A DNA stretch of 64,000 nucleotides from Nocardiopsis sp. NRRL B-16309 (GCF_001279585.1 NZ_LGEC01000059.1:45544-109543); one strand, 5' to 3'; shown: positions 15,789 to 24,305, counted from the first letter of the stretch. The notes: generated by a model not told the origin, from the sequence alone. Program-made: numbers and translations.

Positions 15789-16442
15789 ATGGTCCCGCTG
15801 AACACCACCGCTGGCCGCGCCCCGGCGCGCGGCCGCCGTCCCCAGGACGCCCCGCGTTTGTCGGCGGTGCCATCCGGCCCCGTCCCGGGCCCGGACCGGG
15901 ACGCAGCCGCTGCCCCGGCCGGGCTGCCCGACGCGCTGGCCCATGCGGTCCTGGGCTCCCAGGCCCCGCCCAAGGCGGCGCCGAAGGCGCCCGCGGCCGG
16001 CACGGACCAGTCCGCCGCGCGGGCGCCGGCGCCCGCTCCCGAGCGGGACCAGGCCGCAGAGCCCACGGCCCCGAAGGACGCCCCGACCAGCACCGACACC
16101 CCGACTGAGACCAGTGAGGAGACCGCCTTGGTCGCTGTGGAGAGCCCCAGCGCCGCTGAGGCCGAACGCGCCATCAAGTGGTTGGGCGTCACGTTCCGGC
16201 CGCCGGACGTGTGGCGCGAGCGCCAGCCGAGCCTGCGTGAGGAGTGGGCGTTCGTGATGGACGGCTCGCACCTGCCCGAAGAGGGGCTGTGGCGGGCGCT
16301 GGCCCGCGGCTACGCCGCTCCCGCGATCGGGGTGATCACGGTGCTGCACTTCCTCACCTGGGTCCTGCGGTCCCCGGCCCGCCACGCCACCGCCTGGGTC
16401 GTGGCCGCGCTGATCGCCGTGTCCGCCGCTCTCATGCTCTGA
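15789..16442 (+). CDS. Spd-like membrane protein
   Basis: ATG 15789 after GGGAGGGG. The 217-aa product has a long Ala/Pro-rich, disordered N-terminal half (to about 125), then a folded EAERAIKWLGVTFRPPDVWR segment and two C-terminal membrane helices (about 170-190 and 197-215). It is a typical small spread-associated membrane protein by position and topology. No enzymatic motif is visible. Confidence 0.6.
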   Translation: MVPLNTTAGRAPARGRRPQDAPRLSAVPSGPVPGPDRDAAAAPAGLPDALAHAVLGSQAPPKAAPKAPAAGTDQSAARAPAPAPERDQAAEPTAPKDAPTSTDTPTETSEETALVAVESPSAAEAERAIKWLGVTFRPPDVWRERQPSLREEWAFVMDGSHLPEEGLWRALARGYAAPAIGVITVLHFLTWVLRSPARHATAWVVAALIAVSAALML

Positions 16443-16475
16443 CCTGCACAAAACTCGTTCGAAAGGAGTCTTCAC

Positions 16476-16892
16476 ATGTTCACCGTCGGCGCGATCCTGT
16501 GCCTGGCCCTGTTCTGGTTCGTGCGCACGAAGGCGCACTGGCTCATCTCCGGGTTCTTCGCCGTCTTCGGCGGGGCCCTGTTCGCCTTCTCCTTCCTGGG
16601 AGGGTGGGCGTCCACGCTGATCCTGTGGGTCCTGGGCTTCATCCTGGGGCTGCTCCCCGAGTCCATCTCCGCTGGGTCGGTGCTCGCCGCGGTCGCGGTG
16701 TTCTTCGTGGTCATGGTCGGTATCGACGTCTGGCGCAACAAGAAGCTGGACGAGGGCGGCCAGTGGGCGGCGATCTGCCTGCCGGTCGTACTCCTGGCCG
16801 CCGGCGGGGCCGTGGGCGGGGTCGGCGGTTCCGTCGTCACCTCCCTGGCCGACGCCGGGACCGGCATCTTCGGCCCGCTGCTGGGGTGGTGA
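16476..16892 (+). CDS. Spd-like polytopic membrane protein
   Basis: ATG 16476 with GAAAGGAG upstream. The 138-aa product is hydrophobic throughout, with about four membrane helices (residues 3-20, 25-48, 65-85, 96-120) and few charged loops. It lacks catalytic motifs and fits the small Spd proteins of conjugative actinobacterial elements that work with TraB. Next gene starts 4 bp after its stop. Confidence 0.62.
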   Translation: MFTVGAILCLALFWFVRTKAHWLISGFFAVFGGALFAFSFLGGWASTLILWVLGFILGLLPESISAGSVLAAVAVFFVVMVGIDVWRNKKLDEGGQWAAICLPVVLLAAGGAVGGVGGSVVTSLADAGTGIFGPLLGW

Positions 16893-16896
16893 GGTC

Positions 16897-17616
16897 ATGG
16901 AGATGCTGATCCTGGCCGCCATCGCCGCGTTCGTGGTCAAGAACGCGGCCGTGGACACGGTGGCCATGGCCACCGGCAAGACGCCGCCCTCGCACGCCTA
17001 CCGGATGGCCCGCCTCAAGGAGCAGGCCGCCTCTGAGCGCCGCCGCCTGGCCGCCGACCCCGACAACCGGGGCGGCCTGAAGATGGTGGCCCGGCACTGG
17101 TACCTGGATGCGTGCGAGGACGTCGACCACTGGCGGGCGCACCGGCACCAGACCAAGCCCGAGCGCAAGGCCGCACGTCAGCGCAGGCGCGCTGAGCGAG
17201 CGCGGGTGATCCGGGAGTGGGCTGAGCGGCACGTCCCCGACGTCGGCGACGAAGACGCCGACGGGATCGTCGACGCCGAGATCATCGACGAGACCGACGA
17301 GTTCACCCCGCCCGGCACCGAGGAGCCGCGGCCGCGCCCCGAGCGCCGCCGCTGGCGGCGCACCACCACCGAAGAGGTGTACGAGGAGGAGGCCGACCGC
17401 CCGGCCCCGGGCAGCGACGTCGTTCTCCTGAACCCCGATGAGCAGACCGAGAAGGCGCCGCTGCCGCACCGGCGGCTGGTGCTGATGACCATGCTCGCGT
17501 CGGCGGGATATGCCCCCGACACCGAGGCGATCGGGCGGATGACCTCCGAAGAGGTCGACGGCGCGATCGCGGCCCTGATCGCGCACGAGCGCGCCACCCG
17601 CACCGCCTCCCACTGA
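16897..17616 (+). CDS. Membrane-anchored basic/acidic Spd-like protein
   Basis: The 239-aa product has a hydrophobic N-terminus (MEMLILAAIAAFVVKNAAVD), then a strongly basic helical domain (residues 35-110), then an acidic Asp/Glu tail with DEDADGIVDAEIIDETDEF and a last helix domain SEEVDGAIAALIAHERATR. The charge segregation suggests interaction with DNA or with a basic partner at the membrane. Family not assigned; position is within the spread cluster. Confidence 0.58.
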   Translation: MEMLILAAIAAFVVKNAAVDTVAMATGKTPPSHAYRMARLKEQAASERRRLAADPDNRGGLKMVARHWYLDACEDVDHWRAHRHQTKPERKAARQRRRAERARVIREWAERHVPDVGDEDADGIVDAEIIDETDEFTPPGTEEPRPRPERRRWRRTTTEEVYEEEADRPAPGSDVVLLNPDEQTEKAPLPHRRLVLMTMLASAGYAPDTEAIGRMTSEEVDGAIAALIAHERATRTASH

Positions 17617-17632
17617 CCCGTCCCCGATCCCC

Positions 17633-17659
17633 GGGTCCGGACCACGCCGGTCCGGCCCC
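17633..17659 (+). promoter_or_regulatory. Intercistronic hairpin 26 nt before the next start
   Basis: GGGTCCGGACC (17633-17643) pairs with GGTCCGGCCCC (17649-17659), with one mismatch, across a 5-nt loop. It is a member of the hairpin series in this operon. Confidence 0.55.
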
Positions 17660-17685
17660 TTGACCGTCACACCGAGAGGAACTCC

Positions 17686-18039
17686 ATGAGCACGCAGATC
17701 GGCAACGGCAACACCCTGGCGACCAACGGCAACTCCTCGCTGCGCTACAGCGACGCCTCCGGCCTGGATGCCCACGCCCAGACCATCACCGGCATCGGCT
17801 CCCTGGTCAAGCAGGGCAACCAGATGCTGGAGATCGTCGAAGGCCAGATGCGGGCCGCCGACATGGGCACCGAGGTCACCTCCGAGCTCGCGACGCTGCG
17901 GGACCTGGGCAGCGCCTACATCGCTCAGGCCATCCGGGCCCGGGCCAAGCTCGAAGAGGTCAACCGGCACGTGCAGGAGGCCTATGAGGCCAGCCGCGGC
18001 CAGGCCGCTGACAAGGGCTACCAGCTCGGTGGCCGGTAG
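17686..18039 (+). CDS. Hypothetical helical protein upstream of traB
   Basis: ATG 17686 after GAGAGGAA. The 117-aa product begins with a low-complexity Asn/Gly-rich segment (IGNGNTLATNGNSSLRYSD) and continues as an amphipathic helical bundle without Cys or membrane helices. Related small proteins are often coded just upstream of FtsK-like translocases in AICE; a helper role in transfer is possible but unproven. Confidence 0.6.
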   Translation: MSTQIGNGNTLATNGNSSLRYSDASGLDAHAQTITGIGSLVKQGNQMLEIVEGQMRAADMGTEVTSELATLRDLGSAYIAQAIRARAKLEEVNRHVQEAYEASRGQAADKGYQLGGR

Positions 18040-18064
18040 CCGCTGACGCCGGACGCCGTTCCAC

Positions 18065-18093
18065 GGGCCGCTCCCGCGTGCGGGGGCGGCCCC
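18065..18093 (+). terminator. Hairpin closing the spd gene block
   Basis: GGGCCGCTCCCG pairs with CGGGGGCGGCCC (one G-U pair) around a short CGTG loop. It follows the gene ending at 18039 and precedes the traB control region, so termination or attenuation is plausible; no T-run follows. Confidence 0.55.
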
Positions 18094-18106
18094 CTTCATG
18101 CCCGTT

Positions 18107-18274
18107 TTCGGTGACCGAACGTGATGAGGCATCGGTGAGACGTTCTCTCACGATGTCTCATGACGTTTGTCCCCGACTGCGAACTATCTACCGATTTTCG
18201 GTGAGGCAAACCCTCGCCTCAGGCCCTGATCCAGGGCTCTGCGGCGGGGGTGAGGCAACGAGACATCCCGCCCC
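18107..18274. promoter_or_regulatory. Control region upstream of traB (copy A)
   Basis: It contains the palindrome TTCGGTGACCGAA (18107-18119), an inverted pair GGTGAGAC (18134-18141)/GTCTCA (18155-18160), a second TTCGGTGA (18196-18203), GAGGCAAACCC (18203-18213) and CGAGACATCCCGCCCC (18259-18274). The same series recurs 2409 bp further right, before the gene at 20722. These are probable operators for an element regulator. Confidence 0.6.
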
Positions 18275-18322
18275 CGCCTCGGGTGCGGGCACGCACAGTA
18301 ACTGATCTGGAAGGAGCCCGTC

Positions 18323-20518
18323 GTGGCCAAGAAGTCGAAGAAGACCCCGCCCACGGCCGCCCCGGTCGCGCCCGCCCTGCCGCCCGAGGTGCTGGCCGCC
18401 CTCAGGCAGCAGCCCGCGCACCAGGAGCCGCGCACCTTCAAGAGTGAGGGCGTGGGCGCCATCATCGCGGCCGGATGGAAGGCCGCCTTCAAGCCGGGCG
18501 AGCACTCGCTGCGGGTCCACATGGCGGCGCAGTTCTACCCGTGGAAGGTCGGCGGCCTCGTGCTGGCCGCCGGGGTCGTCGCCGCCCGCGCGGCCGCGGT
18601 CTCGGGCACGCACGCCCTGGTGCTCGCTCTGGCCACCGGCGCCGGCACGTGGGCGGCGCTGCGGATCCTGCGCACCGTCAAGGCCCGCAAGCACCGCGCG
18701 ACGAAGCTCGCCTCGGAGTGGGCCGAGGTCGACCCGGCGCACGCCCGGGTGTGCGCGGCCGCGGCCGGGGTGTGGCTGCTGGCCGTCATCCTCATCCAGC
18801 CGTCCACGCTCACCGCCTGGTGGTGGTCGGGCCTGGTCGGCCTCCTGGCGCTGCTCGCCCTGGGGTCGCGGTTCTGGGCCCACCACCGGGTGCCCCGGGT
18901 CCTGGCGGCCGTGGACGAGGCGGTCGCACCGCCCCCGCCGCCGGGGGAGCACGTGGTGGCCCGCAAGTGGCGCACCCGCGTGGCCAACGGCTCCGGGGCG
19001 CTGCCCGGCACCAAGCTCACGCACCTGGTGGACGAGTCCTACGGGGTGCGCGGGCGCCTGCACTTGGTCCCCGGGCGCCAGACCATCACCTCGGTGCGCG
19101 CGGCGCAGGGCTACATCGCCACCGCCCTGGGGGTCTCGGAGGCCGACATCCTCATCGAGCAGGTCGAGCCGACCGAGGACGACCCCAAGCCCGACAGCTC
19201 GATCCTGGATGTCAAGGTCGTCACCGTCGGGATGCTCACCCAGAAGGTCCCGCTGGAGGGCGACCGCCTGGTCGTGGACGGCGACGACGTCTCGATCCGG
19301 ATAGGCCCCTACGCCGACGGCGACGGCGAAGCCCTCTGGCGGCTCTACACCAGCGACAGCATCTGGGGCGGGTTCGTGGCCGGGTCCACCGGCTCCGGCA
19401 AGTCCGGGCTGATCGACGCCCTGGCGCTGGGCATCTGGCAGACGCAGAACACGATCGTCATCTACCTGGACCCGAAGAACGGCGGCAGCTCGCCGCGGAT
19501 CTTCGACCGGGCGCACTGGTCGGTGGGCAAGGACCCCGGCACGTGGGACGCCATTTTGGACGGGCTCATCGAGGTGATCGAGGCCCGCGGCCTGGAGAAC
19601 AGCGCCAGGTTGAAGGTCTCCGGGTTCACCCCGAGCCGGGAGCGGCCGGGGATCGTGGTGATCGTGGACGAGTGCCACGTCGTCATCAACGCACAGAACG
19701 CCGAGAAGTGGGGGCGGGTCGGCCGCGAGGGCCGCGCCGCCGGTGTCCAGGCCGTCTACGCCTCGCAGATCTACGGGCTGCAGACCTTCGGCGGCGACGA
19801 CGCGGTCCGCTCCAGCGCGACCGCCGGCAACACCGTGGCGCTGCGGGTCTCGCGGAACCAGTCGACGATGATCGCCGACATCCCGCTCGATCCGTCCACG
19901 CTGCCCAAGATCACCGGCGTCGGGCTGGTGGACAGCGGCCGCGAGGCACCCTTCAAGGCGGCGTGGGCTCCCAGCGAGACCACCGCCGCGCAGATGGACG
20001 CCGCGCTCGAACACGCCCCCACCGAGCTGGACCCGCTCGCGGCGGGCGCCTTCGACGCCGGGACCAACGGCCTCTACAGCCGCCGCTACGAGATCGCTGA
20101 GCAGCAGGTCGCCAACGCCGAGGAGCGGCTGCGGGCCTATGAGGCCGGGCGGGTGCCGACCACTCGCGAGGCCGGGGACACCGAGATGGCGCTGCCCAAC
20201 ATCACCGGACCGACGCTGTTCGAGATCCCCGACATCGACCCGGCACTGCTCACCGACACCGACCTCGGTCTCGGGATCCTCGCGGCCGCCAACCGCGACC
20301 CCCACGAGGAGCTGCTGGCCCGCTGGTCCGGAGCCGCCAAATGCGTGCTCCAGGTGCTCATCGAGCACGGGTCGTTGCGCCGGGGCGAGATCGAGCAGCA
20401 GGTGATGGAGGCCGAGCAGTGCTCTCGGGCCACCGTGTCGCGGGCCATGGAGGACCTGGCCGAGGCCGAGGTCATCGAGCCGCTGCCCAAGCGCAAGGGC
20501 TGGCAGCTCGCCGCCTGA
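18323..20518 (+). CDS. TraB-like FtsK/SpoIIIE DNA translocase
   Basis: GTG start at 18323 behind GGAAGGAG, 731 aa. Two to three membrane helices lie in residues 75-185, then the motor: Walker A GSTGSGKS (about 354-361), Walker B IVVIVDECH (about 443-451), and a RecA-like sensor region. The last 70 residues (KCVLQVLIEHGSLRRGEIEQ to the end) form a winged helix, as in TraB, where it reads short clt repeats. In Streptomyces TraB hexamers pump double-stranded DNA between hyphae; this is the sole transfer motor of AICE. It is preceded by Spd genes and flanked by two similar control regions. Confidence 0.92.
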   Translation: MAKKSKKTPPTAAPVAPALPPEVLAALRQQPAHQEPRTFKSEGVGAIIAAGWKAAFKPGEHSLRVHMAAQFYPWKVGGLVLAAGVVAARAAAVSGTHALVLALATGAGTWAALRILRTVKARKHRATKLASEWAEVDPAHARVCAAAAGVWLLAVILIQPSTLTAWWWSGLVGLLALLALGSRFWAHHRVPRVLAAVDEAVAPPPPPGEHVVARKWRTRVANGSGALPGTKLTHLVDESYGVRGRLHLVPGRQTITSVRAAQGYIATALGVSEADILIEQVEPTEDDPKPDSSILDVKVVTVGMLTQKVPLEGDRLVVDGDDVSIRIGPYADGDGEALWRLYTSDSIWGGFVAGSTGSGKSGLIDALALGIWQTQNTIVIYLDPKNGGSSPRIFDRAHWSVGKDPGTWDAILDGLIEVIEARGLENSARLKVSGFTPSRERPGIVVIVDECHVVINAQNAEKWGRVGREGRAAGVQAVYASQIYGLQTFGGDDAVRSSATAGNTVALRVSRNQSTMIADIPLDPSTLPKITGVGLVDSGREAPFKAAWAPSETTAAQMDAALEHAPTELDPLAAGAFDAGTNGLYSRRYEIAEQQVANAEERLRAYEAGRVPTTREAGDTEMALPNITGPTLFEIPDIDPALLTDTDLGLGILAAANRDPHEELLARWSGAAKCVLQVLIEHGSLRRGEIEQQVMEAEQCSRATVSRAMEDLAEAEVIEPLPKRKGWQLAA

Positions 20519-20528
20519 GCACACACCG

Positions 20529-20683
20529 TCACCGAACAAGCGGGTGAGACGTCCTCGCCGATGTCTCACCCGCTTCGTGTCCCGATACGAAGAATCAACC
20601 GTTTCTAAGGCGAGACAAACCCCGCTGGCGCCCGGGAAACCCGGGTTCCGGCCCCGAACCGAGACACCGAGACATCCCGCCCC
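20529..20683. promoter_or_regulatory. Control region downstream of traB (copy B), with 13-bp inverted repeat
   Basis: Elements of the region before traB recur collinearly: TCACCGAA (20529-20536), GGTGAGAC (20543-20550)/GTCTCACC (20563-20570), GAGACAAACCC (20612-20622), CGAGACATCCCGCCCC (20668-20683). The inverted repeat extends to 13 bp (20538-20550 with 20563-20575), so it could also end traB transcription. It precedes the SsgA/WhiB gene set. Confidence 0.6.
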
Positions 20684-20721
20684 GTCCCCGGGGCGGAGTC
20701 ACCCACTGCGAGGAGAACACC

Positions 20722-20904
20722 GTGATCCGAACGTTCACCAAGCGGCGCATCAGCGCGGCTGAGGTGGCCCAACGCCCCGAGTGGCGGCGGGCCCTGTACG
20801 ACCAGGGCGCGCTCACCGACCCGGACCGCCAGTCGGCGCGCCAGCACCTGACCGGCATCGGTCTGCGGCGCACCGCCCACATCCGGCGAGAGGACGACCA
20901 GTGA
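20722..20904 (+). CDS. Small hypothetical protein (60 aa)
   Basis: GTG 20722 with GAGGAGAA upstream. The basic 60-aa product, MIRTFTKRRISAAEVAQRPE onward, consists of two helices and has no Cys. Its stop overlaps the GTG of the SsgA-like gene by 4 bp, so the two are translated together. Function unknown. Confidence 0.5.
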   Translation: MIRTFTKRRISAAEVAQRPEWRRALYDQGALTDPDRQSARQHLTGIGLRRTAHIRREDDQ

Positions 20905-21332
20905 CCACCTCCGACACCATCACCCGACCTGCCCAGTGGATGTCGACCGGCGACGGCGGCGCCCAAGCCGTGCACGACCTCGTCCTGGCCTACGACCCCA
21001 CCCGCCCCTTCGCGGCGGAGCTGCGCTTCGTCCTGGATGCCGGCGACCCCGACGCCGTGCTGGTGTGGGAGGTGGCCCGCGACCTGCTCGCCCAAGGGAG
21101 CGCCTCGTGGGCCGGGGACGGCGACGTGCGCGTGCGGGTGTGGACGCCCCTGCCGGCCCTGTGCGTCATCGAGCTGCTCGACGGCATCACCGGCCGATGG
21201 GGGCACTTCCTGGCCCGCCGGGTCGAGCTGACCGACTTCCTGCAGGAGACCTACCAGCTGGTGCCCGAGGGCACCGAGCACGTCGACATCGACGCGGCCG
21301 TGGCCGCTCTGCTGACCGGAGGTGGGAGCTGA
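20901..21332 (+). CDS. SsgA-like (SALP) sporulation/cell-division regulator
   Basis: GTG start at 20901 (GTGA overlap), 143 aa. It follows the SsgA fold closely: VLAYDPTRPFAAELRF, the DPDAVLVWEVARDLLAQG core (VWxxARDLLxxG is the family hallmark), GDGDVRVRVW, and the C-terminal LTDFLQETYQLVPEGTEHVD. SALPs are found only in sporulating actinobacteria, where they steer septum placement and peptidoglycan turnover. A copy in a conjugative element could tune host septation or aerial growth for transfer. It is coupled by TGATG overlap to the WhiB-like gene. Confidence 0.85.
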   Translation: MTTSDTITRPAQWMSTGDGGAQAVHDLVLAYDPTRPFAAELRFVLDAGDPDAVLVWEVARDLLAQGSASWAGDGDVRVRVWTPLPALCVIELLDGITGRWGHFLARRVELTDFLQETYQLVPEGTEHVDIDAAVAALLTGGGS

Positions 21333-21637
21333 TGGGCGTTCCGCGCTTCCGTGCCCGTCGCCGCGGCATCGACGCGGCCCCCGCCCCGCCGGCCTGGGCC
21401 GCCCAGGCCCTGTGCGCCCGCGTGGGCACCCCCGCCGACTGGCACCCCGACGAGTCCGACCAGGAGGCCATCGAGGCCGCGGTCTCCGTGTGCGGGCGCT
21501 GCCCGGTCCGTACCGACTGCCTGGACTTCGCCTTGGATCACCCGCCGACCAGCCAGGTCGGTATCTGGGGCGGCCTGACCGCCGACGAGCGGATCCGAGT
21601 ACGCCGCAGGCGGATGCGCGCCACCCGAGCCGCCTGA
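21332..21637 (+). CDS. WhiB-like [4Fe-4S] transcription factor
   Basis: ATG 21332 overlaps the previous stop. The 101-aa product has the four Cys of WhiB proteins: ALCARV, then VCGRCPVRTDC (C-x2-C-x5-C), followed by the turn VGIWGGLTADER and a basic C-terminal RVRRRRMRATR for DNA contact. WhiB proteins bind a redox-sensitive cluster and usually pair with the primary sigma factor. Together with the SsgA-like gene it forms a developmental regulator pair inside the element. Confidence 0.9.
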   Translation: MGVPRFRARRRGIDAAPAPPAWAAQALCARVGTPADWHPDESDQEAIEAAVSVCGRCPVRTDCLDFALDHPPTSQVGIWGGLTADERIRVRRRRMRATRAA

Positions 21638-21653
21638 GAACCACACACACCAC

Positions 21654-21692
21654 GAAGGGCACCCGCCGCGGCTTAGACGGCGGGTGCCCTTC
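21654..21692 (+). terminator. 15-bp perfect intercistronic hairpin after whiB-like gene
   Basis: GAAGGGCACCCGCCG (21654-21668) pairs perfectly with CGGCGGGTGCCCTTC (21678-21692), 9-nt loop, ending 30 nt before the next start. Either a terminator/attenuator or a member of the pre-start hairpin series. Confidence 0.68.
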
Positions 21693-21722
21693 GCCGTCCT
21701 GTCTACCACCGAGGAGACACCG

Positions 21723-22112
21723 ATGATCCGCGCCACCCGGCCCGCCCACCCCCACGAGGGCACCGTCCACGCCGATCACCTGCCCACCGCCCACATCGAG
21801 CGCGCCCGCGCCGACGGATGGACCATCACGACCCTGGCCCACGCCCCCAACCTGGCGCTTCCCGAGGAGGCCGCCCGGCTGTGGCGGGCCGCGATCGACG
21901 CCGGCGCGCCCTGGGCGCTCACCCAGCGCCCGCCCCACAGCCGCACGGAAGACGGCCTGGTCACGTTCCTGGAGATCCGCGACCTCGACCAGAGCAGCAC
22001 ACGGCCGTGGACGGAATGGTCCTGGGACCCGACCGGCCAGGCGGCGCCCGCATGGATGTCGCTGCAGGACGCCCACCGGCTCCTGACCGACCGCATCGCC
22101 GCCCGCCGCTGA
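21723..22112 (+). CDS. Hypothetical protein
   Basis: ATG 21723 after GAGGAGA. The 129-aa product is soluble, with W-rich conserved-looking stretches (LPEEAARLWRAAIDAGAPWA; PWTEWSWDPTG) and no Cys. No family is recognised. It lies at the start of the replication-gene block, 30 bp before the sliding-clamp paralogue, and probably shares its transcript. Confidence 0.55.
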   Translation: MIRATRPAHPHEGTVHADHLPTAHIERARADGWTITTLAHAPNLALPEEAARLWRAAIDAGAPWALTQRPPHSRTEDGLVTFLEIRDLDQSSTRPWTEWSWDPTGQAAPAWMSLQDAHRLLTDRIAARR

Positions 22113-22142
22113 CCCCGCCCGCACACCACCGAGGAGACCCCC

Positions 22143-23291
22143 ATGCCGACGATCACGATCACCGCTACCGCCGCCGTACTCTCCGACCAGGTCGGGTGGG
22201 CCGCCCGCCTGCTGCCCGCCCGACCCGCGATCCCCGTCCTGGCCGGACTCCGGCTGGACATCACCGCCGACCGGGTGCGCGTCACCGCCACCGACTACAA
22301 GGTGTGGGCCAGCGCCGACGTCGACGCCGACACCGAGGGAGAGGGCGTCGCGGTCCTGCCCGGGCGGCTGCTGGCGGGCCTGCTCGCCAAGCTCCCGCCC
22401 CTGCAGATGGTCACGATCACCATCGCCCCCGACCGGGCCCGCATCTCCTGCGGGCCCACCCGCGCGACGCTGCTCACCCTGCCCGCCGAGGACTACCCCA
22501 CCCCGCCCGAGCCGCCCCCCGTCGTGGGCCGCACCGAGGCCGCCGACCTGTCCGCCGCCATCACCCAGGTGGCCGTGGCCGCCTCCACCGACCCCACCCT
22601 GGTCTCACTCACCGGCGTGCACACCACCCTGGCCGAGGGCGGCATCGTGGTGTGCGCCTCCGACCGGTACCGGGTCACCCGCCAGAGCGTGGCCTGGGAG
22701 CCCGTCTTGGACCAGGAGGACGGCGACGAGCCCGTGCTGCTGGTCCCGGCCGCCACCCTGTCCCAGGCCGCCAAGGCCATGACCGGCACGGTCAGCATCG
22801 CCACCGCCACTGACGACACCGGCCGCCTGGACCAGCTCAGCCTGTCGGACGACGTCCGGCGGCTGTCCACGCGCCTGCTCGACGGCGATTTCCCGGCCAC
22901 CACCCCGTTCCTGGAGCGGGCCCGCCAGGACGCGCGGCTGAGGGTGAGCGTGGAGGCCGCCGAGCTGGCCGGCGCGGTCGACCGGGTCCGTTTGTTCGCG
23001 GCCGCCGACACCCCGATCCGGATCGCCATCAACGACGAGGGCCTGGTGGTACGCGCCGGCGACGAGGGCGACGCGGGCAGCGAGGAGGTGCCCGCCAAGG
23101 TCGACGGCGAGGGCCTGCAGGTGGCGTTCAACGCACCCTTCCTGCTCACGGCCCTGGCCAACGCCCGCAGCGAGCGCGTGCAGATGGCCATGAGCGAGGC
23201 GGACCGCCCGGTCCTGCTCACCCCCGACGCCGACGGCGACGGCTATCAGTACCTGGTCATGCCGATCCGCTTGGGATCCGCGTCCGCATGA
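22143..23291 (+). CDS. DNA polymerase III beta-subunit (sliding clamp) paralogue
   Basis: The 382-aa product has the three-fold clamp repeat of DnaN: ITATAAVLSDQVGWAARLLP with RPAIPVLAGLRLDI (domain I), AADLSAAITQVAVAASTDPT with LTGVHTTL (domain II) and VSVEAAELAGAVDRVRLFAA with FNAPFLLTAL and the terminal YLVMPIRL (domain III). Length fits the family. It would form a ring that tethers polymerase or other enzymes to element DNA. The essential chromosomal dnaN would be elsewhere, so this is an extra copy. It may serve the primase-polymerase and exonuclease of this element. Confidence 0.88.
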   Translation: MPTITITATAAVLSDQVGWAARLLPARPAIPVLAGLRLDITADRVRVTATDYKVWASADVDADTEGEGVAVLPGRLLAGLLAKLPPLQMVTITIAPDRARISCGPTRATLLTLPAEDYPTPPEPPPVVGRTEAADLSAAITQVAVAASTDPTLVSLTGVHTTLAEGGIVVCASDRYRVTRQSVAWEPVLDQEDGDEPVLLVPAATLSQAAKAMTGTVSIATATDDTGRLDQLSLSDDVRRLSTRLLDGDFPATTPFLERARQDARLRVSVEAAELAGAVDRVRLFAAADTPIRIAINDEGLVVRAGDEGDAGSEEVPAKVDGEGLQVAFNAPFLLTALANARSERVQMAMSEADRPVLLTPDADGDGYQYLVMPIRLGSASA

Positions 23292-23308
23292 CCCCCTGGA
23301 GGGATCTG

Positions 23309-23575
23309 ATGTTCGAGCCGACCACCTTGTACCGGATCTACTGCGACGCCCCCGGGTGCATCCGTCTGGTGATGGACGCCGAATACGACGCCCCGCTCCT
23401 GATCGAGAGCCCCGACCTGGACCGGGTCCCCGAGGGCTACCTGACCGACGACGACGGCACCCCGTGGGTGCGCGGGCCCCGCGACCGGGTGATGTGCCCC
23501 GAGCACGGCCACATCATCCGCCGCGAACGGAAGATCGCCGCCGCCCACGTCCCGCTGTTCGGCCCCACCCCATGA
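23309..23575 (+). CDS. Small hypothetical protein with Cys/His
   Basis: ATG 23309 is chosen because GGAGGGA sits just upstream; an in-frame ATG at 23288, overlapping the clamp stop, is the alternative. The 88-aa product contains YCDAPGC and MCPEHGHIIRR, giving C-x5-C and C-x2-H spacings compatible with one zinc site. Soluble. Probably cotranslated with the clamp gene. Confidence 0.55.
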   Translation: MFEPTTLYRIYCDAPGCIRLVMDAEYDAPLLIESPDLDRVPEGYLTDDDGTPWVRGPRDRVMCPEHGHIIRRERKIAAAHVPLFGPTP

Positions 23576-23655
23576 GCCGTCCCGGGCGCTCGCTCTGACC
23601 ACCAGACCTCCTCAGGGCTGGTGGTCGGGGGGACCGCCCGGTCCGCACCACACGC

Positions 23656-23695
23656 GCGGCCCGCCCCGTCTTTCCAGGGACCAGGGGCGGGCCGC
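23656..23695 (+). promoter_or_regulatory. 12-bp perfect intercistronic hairpin before the Nudix gene
   Basis: GCGGCCCGCCCC (23656-23667) pairs with GGGGCGGGCCGC (23684-23695), 28 nt before the next start codon. Hairpin-series member; could act as attenuator. Confidence 0.6.
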
Positions 23696-23723
23696 ACCAC
23701 TCCCGTCAAGGAGCACACCCAGT

Positions 23724-24305
23724 ATGACCACGCCGAATACCACCAAGAAGCGATGCTGCGGTTCCAGCGTGGGCGTCATCATCGCCGACCACGCCGACCG
23801 GCTGCTGATGATCACCCGCGGCTGGTGGCCGCGCGGGACCGCACCGGTCGCCGGGCACGTCTACGACCAGCACGCCTCTGCCGCTGAAGCCCTGGTCGCT
23901 GAGGTCAACGAAGAGGTCGGGCTGACCGTGATCGGATCCTCCCTGGTGTGGGAGGGCCACCTGCCCAACTTGTGCTCCTCACTCCCCCACCAGCCGCTGG
24001 CAGGCCACTACTGGCACCTGGGAATCGCCACCGCCGAAGGAGAGGTCGTGGCCGCGCCGGGCGAGACCAAGGGCGCCGACTGGTACACCCCGGACCAAGT
24101 ACGGACCATGGCCCGGGCCACTCTGGCCCACTACCGGTCCGGGGGTGCGGCGGCGGACCAGCCCGACGACTCCTTGGAAGCCGTGTGGCTGAAGCTGCTG
24201 TTCGAGGCCGGGCACCTGCCGTGGCTGACCGAGTCCGATCTGGCGGTGGCCGAGGCCGCGTACACCACCGCGCCGGGCGAGTACTGGCTGGGAGGGCGCC
24301 CGTAA
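23724..24305 (+). CDS. Nudix-box protein, possible Pif-type immunity factor
   Basis: The 193-aa product has a Nudix fold: SSVGVIIADHADRLLMITRG, then the box GHVYDQHASAAEALVAEVNE followed by EVG, and a GADWYTPDQV tail. The consensus GX5EX7REUXEEXGU is changed: Ala replaces the first Glu and AEVNEEVG replaces REUXEEXG, leaving the acidic metal pair EE. In pSAM2 the Nudix protein Pif blocks redundant transfer into cells already carrying the element. By family and location this gene may do that, or hydrolyse a nucleotide pyrophosphate. The following gene overlaps by one base (TAATG). Confidence 0.75.
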   Translation: MTTPNTTKKRCCGSSVGVIIADHADRLLMITRGWWPRGTAPVAGHVYDQHASAAEALVAEVNEEVGLTVIGSSLVWEGHLPNLCSSLPHQPLAGHYWHLGIATAEGEVVAAPGETKGADWYTPDQVRTMARATLAHYRSGGAAADQPDDSLEAVWLKLLFEAGHLPWLTESDLAVAEAAYTTAPGEYWLGGRP

